Source of the DNA: Clostridia bacterium
GTDB taxonomy: Bacteria; Bacillota; Clostridia; Oscillospirales; CAG-272
Assembly: GCA_017387685.1 (NCBI GenBank)
Contig: JAFOEU010000108.1
Location: 1 to 47,891, forward strand
Length of the DNA stretch: 47,891 bases
Reading direction: 5' to 3'
This document shows positions 41,439-47,891 of this stretch, one piece after another. Position numbers and translations under genes: made by a program. Below the pieces are notes generated by a model that saw only the letters and a list, made by a program, of their open reading frames with translations, made no database searches and was not told the origin of the DNA. The stretch's first letter is position 1, and each line of letters begins with the position of its first letter.

Positions 41439-42167
41439 TTATTCGTTTTTCTCCGCATAAACCTCAACGCAAAATCCCTTATGACCGCATTCGGGACAGC
41501 GGAGCTTGCGCGTTGTGGGCGTGTGGTTTGCCCCAAACATTTCCTTGAAGCTCGGCTTGAAGATGTGATTGCACTTGGGGCAGATGTATTCCACGCGCTT
41601 GTAGTAGAATATACTCATCCAGATTGCAAAAGCAATTACGATGGGCAGACCGATGGCGATAAAGGGCCACCAAATGCCTTCAAGGATACCGAGCATAAGC
41701 GTGCCGACTTCGGCGATCTCTGCAATGATGCCTATGATAATCATAGTCCAGCGCATACGGTAAAGTTTCTTTTTGTTTTCCATTTGAATTGCTATATCAC
41801 CTAAAGATTCAAGAGAGAAGTCAGAAGTCTTTTTGAGGCCTCGGCGCAGTTCCTCGACCATTTCGAGCTTCTTTTGCAGAGATTCGGCTTCTGCTTTAAG
41901 CTCTGCCTCATGCTGATCGAGAATGATCGAAATGACGCTTTCGGGGTCGTCCTCAGCAAAGAGCTCGCCGATAGTGTTGATCGGCAGACCCATATCGCGG
42001 AGAAAACAGATGGTTTTCATCTTGGATAGATCATCCTCGGAATAAAGACGTCTGCCGCCCTCGGAAAGCTCGCTCGGAATCAAAATTCCGCGCGTATCGT
42101 AATATTGAACCGTCCGCACCGAAACGCCGCAAAGCTTTGCGATCTCTCCCGTTGTATATTTTGACAT
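41439..42167 (-). CDS. membrane-anchored MerR-type regulator with zinc ribbon
   Basis: A 242-residue protein combining three parts rarely seen together: a MerR DNA-binding domain (about 1-70, with TTGEIAKLCGVSVRTVQYYDTRG and the LYSEDDLSKM block), a dimerisation coiled coil (about 80-120), two membrane helices (about 143-165 and 168-190) and a C-terminal zinc ribbon with CPKC and CPEC (about 197-236). The promoter region would be bound by the cytoplasmic end while the zinc ribbon lies near the membrane. ATG 42167 has GGAGG eight bases upstream, preferred over GTG 42176. The signal is unknown; metal or envelope state are possibilities. Confidence 0.88.
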   Translation of the reverse strand: MSKYTTGEIAKLCGVSVRTVQYYDTRGILIPSELSEGGRRLYSEDDLSKMKTICFLRDMGLPINTIGELFAEDDPESVISIILDQHEAELKAEAESLQKKLEMVEELRRGLKKTSDFSLESLGDIAIQMENKKKLYRMRWTMIIIGIIAEIAEVGTLMLGILEGIWWPFIAIGLPIVIAFAIWMSIFYYKRVEYICPKCNHIFKPSFKEMFGANHTPTTRKLRCPECGHKGFCVEVYAEKNE

Positions 42168-42190
42168 AGCATTCACCTCCTATCGCCGTA

Positions 42191-42221
42191 ATTATAGCAT
42201 ATTACGCAGCGTCACAAGCAA
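42191..42221 (-). promoter_or_regulatory. MerR-type promoter with 19-base spacer
   Basis: TTGCTT (42216-42221) and TATAAT (42191-42196) are 19 bases apart, the overlong spacing that MerR regulators correct. The spacer holds an imperfect dyad, ATTACGC-A-GCGTCAC (42201-42215). It implies autoregulation. Confidence 0.65.
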
Positions 42222-42241
42222 TACACTACGCAGGATGATTT

Positions 42242-44431
42242 TTATAAATTTTTGAAAATATGTTCCCCTGCGCGCAAAACGGTATTATTATATTTCACTT
42301 CTACTTCGCCTTCTATATTGATGCGGAGCGTGATCTCTTTGTTCTCGCGTGTCCATTCGACAGAAATCTTTCCGCCCGCGAGCGCGGTATTCGCGCAAAC
42401 GTGATTTGCCTCTTCGGCAAAATAAGGAGTAATTTCGATTTCCTGGTCTACTTTAATTCCCGCGAGCATACTGTAAAGAATTCCGTCAACGCTGCCGAAC
42501 ATACAGTGATTCTGGGATTTATTACCGTCCCACTGCTCGGGAAGTGTGGTTTTTCCGCGCGTCATATCGAGCCACGATGGGTAGGTGTCTTGCAAAAGAA
42601 GCTTCATTGCAATATCGCACCGTCCGTTGTCGCGCAGGACTTCCATAATGTATTTTGTTCCGAGAATTCCTGTTGTAAGATGATAGCCGTGCGCCTCAAC
42701 GTCCGAGACGAGCTTTTCGACCGCGGTGGGAATATCCTTTTCGGGGATGACTCCGAGATTCAGGGCGAATGATAGGCTGAACTGCGAGTTGCCGTCGAAG
42801 ATGATGTTTTCGGCATCATAGAAGGTGTCGAGGATGATCTTTTTCTCGTTCTCGATAAGTGCCGTGATCTCCGACGAATCGCGCCCTAGCGCGTCGAGCA
42901 CGTTCTTGGCAATCTTGAGATTATAGAGATAATATAGTGTCGAGCAAGACGCGGGATCTCCGCGCGTCCAACCCTCTGCCATCGACATCCAGTCGCCGTA
43001 GCGGGTCTTTTGGAGAATAGGTCCTTGTGATTTGATAAATTCGATATACCTCATCAGCGCGGGCGCGTATCTTTCAAGCACGATCTTGTCGCGGTAGAAG
43101 AGGTAATGATCCCAAAGAATGATCGAGAAGCCCGAGGACCAGTCGATCGAGTGGAATTGATCGTGCCAGGGAGCGATATGGGGCATCCCGCCGGTTTCGG
43201 AGTGAGCACAGAGAGCAATATCTTCGAGGAATTTGCGGTAATATGCTCTCATATCGAAGTTGTAGAGGCACACAAGATCGGTGATGTGCGCGTCTCCCAT
43301 CCAACCTAGACGCTCGGAGCGTTGCGGCGAGTCCATCGGGAAGCTTTGAAGGGCAGATTTCTGTGTGCGGAGGATAATATCGTGCAGACGGTTTATGTCC
43401 TCGTTATCGCATTCAAAGTGTCCGTCGTTTTCGATATCGGCATATACGTGGAAAGCTTTGACCTCGAGCAGCTCTGCCATACAGTTTTCGATCATTACCT
43501 CGACCACCGAAAAACCGCAGAAGCTGAAGGAAGGCTCGTAGACCTCGATGCCTTCACCCGAGAGGATATATTCGTCAACGTTTTCGGCATCTGCATTTGA
43601 AACGGGATCGAGATACCCGTCACGCATCGATTCTGCATAGCGGATGCGAACCTTTTCACCGCGCTCACCGCGCACCTTGATGCGAACCCATCCCGAAATA
43701 TTTTCACCGAAAACGTGGATGGTCTTGCCATTTACGCGCTTTTTGATGCTGATCGGGTCAAGCTCTGCTCTTTTTGTGATGTGAAAGTATTCGTTTTTTT
43801 CAAGACGGCGAGAGGGACTTTCGATGCAAAGTGCATTCTGCCATGCGCTGTCATCGAATCCATTACATTTCCATCCGCTTTGCTCAAGTCTGGCGTCGAA
43901 GCGTTCGCCGTCGTAGTAACAGTTGTGGGTTGTTGCCCCGTGTGAGCATTTCCAACTTGAGTCACAGGCATATTCCGCGCTTGTTCCGTCCGCGAATTTA
44001 ATAGACATTTCAAAGGCGAGGCAAGGATCGCCGTAATAAGCCGCACGCCATCCCCAATATTTTTTCGGAGTTGAAAATCGTGCGTTACCAAGCTCGACGG
44101 CGATGGTATGGGTGCCCGCTGAGAGCAGGGAAGTGACTTCGAACTCATCGTAAAGCGTGAGCTTGCGGTAAGCGGTTTCGAGCGGTGAGAGGGAATAGTC
44201 TCCCACTTTTTTACCGTCAATATAAAGATGATAGAAACCAAGTCCGCAGATACTGATCACAGCCTCGGCAGGATTTTTCTCAAACGTATATTCCTTGCGG
44301 AAGATAATGCTTGACTTTTCGGGGGTAATATTCCGGAGATTCGCCTGTGCGATCTCGCCCCATCCCTCACCGTTCTCACCAAAAGGCAGACGGGGCATAT
44401 TTCTTCTTGCTATCCAGTGCTTGTTTGTCAT
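42242..44431 (-). CDS. GH78 alpha-L-rhamnosidase-like glycosidase
   Basis: A 729-residue cytoplasmic enzyme, with no signal peptide. Residues about 1-330 form N-terminal beta-sandwich domains (FYHLYIDGKKVG, then GWGWRA-type loops), followed by the (alpha/alpha)6 catalytic barrel (about 345-640) with the family blocks DSPQRSERLGWMGDAH, LPEQWDG and NHCMFGSVDG, and a C-terminal beta domain. GH78 enzymes remove L-rhamnose from plant or microbial glycans by an inverting mechanism; acid and base residues are probably the Glu in SERLGWMGD and in LPEQWDG. It follows two sugar-binding lipoproteins on the same strand, so imported rhamnosides are a sensible substrate. GGGAG precedes the ATG. Confidence 0.88.
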   Translation of the reverse strand: MTNKHWIARRNMPRLPFGENGEGWGEIAQANLRNITPEKSSIIFRKEYTFEKNPAEAVISICGLGFYHLYIDGKKVGDYSLSPLETAYRKLTLYDEFEVTSLLSAGTHTIAVELGNARFSTPKKYWGWRAAYYGDPCLAFEMSIKFADGTSAEYACDSSWKCSHGATTHNCYYDGERFDARLEQSGWKCNGFDDSAWQNALCIESPSRRLEKNEYFHITKRAELDPISIKKRVNGKTIHVFGENISGWVRIKVRGERGEKVRIRYAESMRDGYLDPVSNADAENVDEYILSGEGIEVYEPSFSFCGFSVVEVMIENCMAELLEVKAFHVYADIENDGHFECDNEDINRLHDIILRTQKSALQSFPMDSPQRSERLGWMGDAHITDLVCLYNFDMRAYYRKFLEDIALCAHSETGGMPHIAPWHDQFHSIDWSSGFSIILWDHYLFYRDKIVLERYAPALMRYIEFIKSQGPILQKTRYGDWMSMAEGWTRGDPASCSTLYYLYNLKIAKNVLDALGRDSSEITALIENEKKIILDTFYDAENIIFDGNSQFSLSFALNLGVIPEKDIPTAVEKLVSDVEAHGYHLTTGILGTKYIMEVLRDNGRCDIAMKLLLQDTYPSWLDMTRGKTTLPEQWDGNKSQNHCMFGSVDGILYSMLAGIKVDQEIEITPYFAEEANHVCANTALAGGKISVEWTRENKEITLRINIEGEVEVKYNNTVLRAGEHIFKNL

Positions 44432-44442
44432 AAAATTCTCCC

Positions 44443-44483
44443 AAGTAAAAAGCCCGAAAGCCTCGGAAAAAGGCTTTCGGGCT
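44443..44483 (-). terminator. terminator of the second solute-binding gene
   Basis: AGCCCGAAAGCC (44451-44462) pairs with 44472-44483, followed on the minus strand by TTTTACTT. It lies 20 bases before the GH78 start, so GH78 needs read-through or its own unseen promoter. Confidence 0.82.
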
Positions 44484-44493
44484 GATAAACCGT

Positions 44494-46005
44494 TTAATTA
44501 GCTTCGAGAGCAGCAAAGCTGTCGGTGATTGCCTTGAACTGCTTCTCAAGAGTCTTCTGCATACGCTTGCTGACCGAAGCCCAAGGTGTATCTGCGATAG
44601 CTGCGTTATCCCACTGGTCACTCATTGCACCGAGCTCGGAGTTGAAGAGACGGCCGAAGTCGAAGATGATACCTGCACGAATGATGTCGTACATCTGGGA
44701 CTCAACGGAGGTCTCGGAGTATCTGAGCTTCATAGTAGTCTCAAATACAGCGGGGGTGGTGGTGCGGTAAGCCTCGGATGCCCAGCACTCGAGAACTGCT
44801 GCAGCGCGGTTGGTGTCCGCGGAGTTAACGAAGATAGCGTAGAAGGAGCAGGGGTTACCTACACAGGTGATGTGATTTTCCTGATCCTTGTTGTACTTCG
44901 GGATCGGAACGATACCGTAGCTGAAGCCGGCATCGGTTATACCCTTAGCGATGTCATGGTGACGCGACATTGACATGAGAGCATTGCCGTTAAGGAAAAC
45001 TTTACTATAGTTGGAGGAGTTGATGTAAACGTCACCCTGCTTGACCCATTCGCCGATGATTCCGACGAGAGTATCAGCCTTCTCGGAGAAATAGTCGGGA
45101 GAGATCTTCATAAGGAGTTCGGGATCGGGCTCTGCCTGTCTGAGGCCTGCGCCGTAATATACAGCGTCAAAGTGCCAGCTGAGGGAGGTAAAGCCGTAGA
45201 AGTCATTCTCGTTTGCACCGTTGCTGCCGTCAAGGTCCTGATAAAGTCCCTTGGTGAGGATCTGCATTGTCTCGATGGTCCAATTGCCTTCCAGAACGCT
45301 GGTCGAGGGCTCAACGAGGTCGGGGTACTGCGAAAGGATATCCTTGTTGAAGAAGATCGCGTACATCTGGTGAATGGAGTTTGTAGAAACGTCACCGGTT
45401 ACGAAATAGAGAGATTCGCCGATAGTTGCGGTATCGAGCATAACGGTAGGCCACCAGGGCTTTTCAAAATCGAGGTATTCGAGCTCCGTCATATCTGCGC
45501 AGTAGCCGTTCTTAGCGGTGAGCGCGATGGTACGGGAGTGCGCGGACATAAGATCGTAGGTCTGGTCGCCGGACGCATATACGTTTCCAACGTGATCGGA
45601 GTAAGCCTTACCTACGCCGTTGTTGTACTGACCCTTGATGTCAACCCATTCAAGCTTAACGCCCATCTTTTCTTCAACGTTGAGGTTACGCTGAAAGATA
45701 GCGTCGTTGATCAGCTCGCCGTTCTGTTCTTCAACGAAGAACTCGGGGTTTTCAACGTCTGTCCACCAAAGAACTGTAATAGCTTCGCCGCCGAAGTCAA
45801 GCTCGTCGGGAAGAGAGCTCTTGAGGTAACCGTCAGCATCGTAGGGGCTTTCGGTTGTTTCAACGTCAACGATGGGAGCCTGAGTTTCAGCAGGAGCAAG
45901 AGTTGTATCAGCTGTCTGATCGCCGGTCTCTGCACAAGCCGCAAAGCAACCAAGTGTCATAATGGCAACGAGTGCCAAAGCAAGTAATCTGTAAGCGGAT
46001 TTCAT
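44494..46005 (-). CDS. extracellular solute-binding lipoprotein, copy 2
   Basis: A 503-residue lipoprotein: signal peptide 1-22 with FAAC (Cys at about 23), a Thr-rich linker, then a two-lobe sugar-binding protein with LPDELDFGG, INDAIFQRNLNVEEKMGV, KPWWPTVMLDTATI, NWTIETM and PIPKYNKDQ. It is about two-thirds identical by eye to the protein at 46149-47672, including the linker end YDADGYLKSSLPDELDFGG. The start at 46005 has GGAGG eight bases upstream. It has its own promoter and terminator. No permease is nearby. Confidence 0.9.
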   Translation of the reverse strand: MKSAYRLLALALVAIMTLGCFAACAETGDQTADTTLAPAETQAPIVDVETTESPYDADGYLKSSLPDELDFGGEAITVLWWTDVENPEFFVEEQNGELINDAIFQRNLNVEEKMGVKLEWVDIKGQYNNGVGKAYSDHVGNVYASGDQTYDLMSAHSRTIALTAKNGYCADMTELEYLDFEKPWWPTVMLDTATIGESLYFVTGDVSTNSIHQMYAIFFNKDILSQYPDLVEPSTSVLEGNWTIETMQILTKGLYQDLDGSNGANENDFYGFTSLSWHFDAVYYGAGLRQAEPDPELLMKISPDYFSEKADTLVGIIGEWVKQGDVYINSSNYSKVFLNGNALMSMSRHHDIAKGITDAGFSYGIVPIPKYNKDQENHITCVGNPCSFYAIFVNSADTNRAAAVLECWASEAYRTTTPAVFETTMKLRYSETSVESQMYDIIRAGIIFDFGRLFNSELGAMSDQWDNAAIADTPWASVSKRMQKTLEKQFKAITDSFAALEAN

Positions 46006-46036
46006 TGGTTTTTCCTCCAAAGTTTTTGATAATATA

Positions 46037-46065
46037 ATAATATCATATTTTTAACAATTTGTCAA
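46037..46065 (-). promoter_or_regulatory. promoter of solute-binding gene copy 2
   Basis: TTGACA (46060-46065) and TATTAT (46037-46042), spacer 17, extended -10 TGA. It matches the promoter of copy 3 closely. Confidence 0.8.
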
Positions 46066-46101
46066 TAAGAAATTGTGCCAAATTTATATAAAATATATAC
46101 A

Positions 46102-46132
46102 AAAATCCCCGAAGGCAAGGCCTTCGGGGATG
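46102..46132 (-). terminator. terminator of solute-binding gene copy 3
   Basis: ATCCCCGAAGGC pairs with GCCTTCGGGGAT around AAG (46106-46132), followed on the minus strand by TTTTTG. Confidence 0.88.
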
Positions 46133-46148
46133 AATTTGGATATGATTA

Positions 46149-47672
46149 TCAGTTGTTGATCTTATTGAAGCTGTCAGCGATATCCTGAAGCTGCTTGGGA
46201 AGAGTCTTCATAAGACCTTCGCTCTTGGAAGCCCAGTTGCCTGCGGTGGTAGCGCACTTGTACCATTCACTACCCATGCTGCTGAGCTGTCTGTTGAAGA
46301 AGCGGCAGAGGTCGAAGGTTACGCCGTTACGGATGAGGTCGTACATACGGGACTCGGTAGAGGTCTCGGAGAGTCTGAGCTTGAAGGTGGTCTCGAATAC
46401 TGCGGGAGTGGTGGTGCGGTAAGCTTCGCTTGCCCAGCACTCAAGAACTGCAGCTGCACGGTTTGCATCCTTAGAGAGAGCGTAGATGGAGTAGAGAGAA
46501 ACGGGGTTACCTACACAGGTGATGTGCTTTTCCTGATCCTGATTATACTTGGGCATAGGAACGATACCGTACTTGAAGCCTGCATCTGCGATTATGGAGG
46601 CGATATCGTGGTGACGAGCCATAACGAGGAGAGAATTGCCGTTTACGAAAATTTTAGCGTAGTTGGTGGAGTCAAGGTAAGCGTCGCCCTTCTTGATCCA
46701 TTCACCAACGGATTCACCGAGGGTGATTGCCTTTTCGGAGGTCCAGTCGTCAGCGATCTTAAGGAGCTTAGCGGGATCGGGATCCTTTTCAAGCATAGTC
46801 ATACCACAACCGTAGTAGATAGCATCGAAGTGCCAGTTAAGGGAAGTGAAGCCGAAGAAATCGTCCTTATTTGCCTTCTGGTCGTTGTTGAGATCCTGAT
46901 AGAGACCGCTTGTCATAGTAAAGAGAGTCTCCATAGTCCAAGTGCCGTTGTCAACGTGCTGTGCGGGCTCAAGGAGTCCTTCGCGGCTGCCGAGGGCGTC
47001 CTTGTTATAGAACATAACGTACATCTGGTGGATGGAGTTGGTGGATACGTCACCGGTAACGAAGTAGAGCTTTTCGTTGATGGTAGCGGTATCAAGCATA
47101 ACCTCGGGCCACCAGGGCATATCGAAATCGAGATGCTCGAGCTTGGTCATCTCTGCGCAGTAGCCGGACATTGCGGTGAGAGCCATAGTTCTGGAGTGTG
47201 CGGACATAAGGTCGTAGGTAGTGTCGCCGGATGCGTACATGTTACCAACGTGGTTAGCGTAGTTCTGACCGTCGCTGTTGTACTGACCCTTGATGTCGAC
47301 CCAAGCAAGCTTAACGCCCATTTTTTCTTCTACGTTAGCGTTACGCTGCCAGATAGCGTCGTTGATGAGCTCGCCGTTTGTCTGCTCGACGAAGAATTCG
47401 GGCTGCTCAACGTCGTTCCACCAAAGAACGGTGACGGTCTCGCCGCCAAAGTCAAGCTCGTCGGGAAGAGAGCTCTTGAGATAGCCGTCCTCATCATAGG
47501 GGCTTTCGGTGGTAGCTTCTGCCTCGGTGGTGGCTGCGGGAGCCTCGGTAGAAGCAATAGCTGCGGTTGTATCGTCGGTAGCGGGTTCCTTGGTGTCAGC
47601 GCAAGCTGCGAGGCAACCGAGGAGGGTAATGGCAACGAGTGCCAACGCGATTAGTCTGTAAGCGAATTTCAT
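46149..47672 (-). CDS. extracellular solute-binding lipoprotein, copy 3
   Basis: A 507-residue lipoprotein with signal peptide ending LAAC (Cys about 23) and an Ala/Thr-rich linker (24-58). It then follows copy 2 almost stretch for stretch: LPDELDFGG, VLWWNDVEQPEFF, INDAIWQRNANVEEKMGV, MPWWPEVMLDTATI, PMPKYNQDQ and EAYRTTTPAVFET. It binds a sugar or oligosaccharide for an ABC importer encoded elsewhere. TTGGAGG lies just before the ATG. Copy 1 at 18463 is a more distant member of the same family. Confidence 0.9.
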   Translation of the reverse strand: MKFAYRLIALALVAITLLGCLAACADTKEPATDDTTAAIASTEAPAATTEAEATTESPYDEDGYLKSSLPDELDFGGETVTVLWWNDVEQPEFFVEQTNGELINDAIWQRNANVEEKMGVKLAWVDIKGQYNSDGQNYANHVGNMYASGDTTYDLMSAHSRTMALTAMSGYCAEMTKLEHLDFDMPWWPEVMLDTATINEKLYFVTGDVSTNSIHQMYVMFYNKDALGSREGLLEPAQHVDNGTWTMETLFTMTSGLYQDLNNDQKANKDDFFGFTSLNWHFDAIYYGCGMTMLEKDPDPAKLLKIADDWTSEKAITLGESVGEWIKKGDAYLDSTNYAKIFVNGNSLLVMARHHDIASIIADAGFKYGIVPMPKYNQDQEKHITCVGNPVSLYSIYALSKDANRAAAVLECWASEAYRTTTPAVFETTFKLRLSETSTESRMYDLIRNGVTFDLCRFFNRQLSSMGSEWYKCATTAGNWASKSEGLMKTLPKQLQDIADSFNKINN

Positions 47673-47703
47673 TGGTCATTCCTCCAATATTAATGATGGT
47701 ATA

Positions 47704-47732
47704 ATTGTAGCACATTTTTAACATTTTGTCAA
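47704..47732 (-). promoter_or_regulatory. promoter of solute-binding gene copy 3
   Basis: TTGACA (47727-47732) and TACAAT (47704-47709), spacer 17, extended -10 TGC. Confidence 0.8.
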
Positions 47733-47765
47733 TAAGTTTTAACTACAATTTGGATAAATGTATAC

Positions 47766-47798
47766 AAAAATCCCGAAAGCCGTTGGTGGCTTTCGGGA
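47766..47798 (-). terminator. terminator of a gene beyond the right edge
   Basis: TCCCGAAAGCC (47771-47781) pairs with GGCTTTCGGGA (47788-47798), followed on the minus strand by TTTTTG. No complete gene lies to its right in the window, so it belongs to a minus-strand gene outside it. Confidence 0.8.
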
Positions 47799-47802
47799 AA
47801 GA

Positions 47803-47850
47803 CGTTATGAGCTTGAAGTTATGAATTTGGCTTCGCCAAATGTTATATTT
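47803..47850. repeat. palindromic repeat at the right edge
   Basis: GTTATGA occurs twice (47805 and 47818 region), followed by the palindrome ATTTGGC-TTC-GCCAAAT and GTTATAT. The hairpin-plus-spacer layout resembles 13950-14017. Nothing else in 47799-47891 can be called. Confidence 0.4.
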
Positions 47851-47891
47851 GCTTTTTGATATGCGAAAATTATTCCCACTCTTAAACGCCA

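Noticed and set aside
44451-44483. Hairpin as an attenuator for the GH78 gene
   Set aside because: It fits the plain terminator of the upstream solute-binding gene; there is no alternative pairing that I can see.
47850-47891. Possible end of guaA at the right edge (Glu-Trp-Glu-stop on the minus strand)
   Set aside because: The codons GAG TGG GAA TAA are there, but an in-frame TAA immediately precedes them, so no open frame leads in.

Overview
This window looks like a chromosomal segment from an uncultured, anaerobic, spore-forming member of the Clostridia (Oscillospirales- or Christensenellales-like; the placement is inference). The supporting signs are a SpoVAF/GerA-type germination protein preceded by a forespore-type promoter, Firmicutes-style AGGAGG ribosome binding sites, many TTGACA-17-TATAAT promoters (often TGnTATAAT), orphan sugar-binding lipoproteins, a cobalamin methionine synthase without an activation domain, and PadR/DUF regulatory cassettes. 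I see no rRNA, tRNA, CRISPR array, phage module or transposase.

Left part (1-4.3 kb): a plus-strand run of six small proteins with near-identical lipoprotein signal peptides, plus one small membrane protein; none has a recognised function. 4.5-11.1 kb is housekeeping: long-form HPF (hpf, minus), NAD-dependent DNA ligase (ligA), a muramoyl-alanine amidase (minus), rsmI, aspartate-semialdehyde dehydrogenase (asd) and an EFR1-type flavodoxin/ferredoxin. 11.2-16.8 kb holds an SGNH-hydrolase lipoprotein, a dense array of intergenic hairpins, and an OmpR-type two-component system whose histidine kinase is split in two by an apparent one-base deletion, then a YwaF-like membrane protein.

16.9-30.5 kb: the germination protein, a solute-binding lipoprotein, an ABC exporter, FtsK/SpoIIIE, two half-size TauE/SafE proteins, and an OhrR-like MarR regulator upstream of a pair of overlapping ABC exporter genes that probably form a heterodimer. 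30.5-32.7 kb is a methyltransferase plus two GNAT acetyltransferases, preceded by a consensus promoter, an unlisted 32-codon reading frame and an intrinsic terminator. This looks like a leader-peptide/attenuator arrangement and is the most interesting candidate in the window.

32.7-38 kb: metF-metH-fsa (methionine/one-carbon metabolism plus a small transaldolase-family aldolase), then a PadR-DUF1700-DUF4097-FAD oxidoreductase operon with an operator over its promoter. 40.1-42.2 kb: a second PadR cassette with DUF2812, and an unusual membrane-anchored MerR regulator with a C-terminal zinc ribbon. 42.2-47.9 kb: a cytoplasmic GH78 alpha-L-rhamnosidase-like enzyme and two tandemly duplicated solute-binding lipoproteins whose promoters and terminators were duplicated with them; a third copy probably lies just beyond the right edge.
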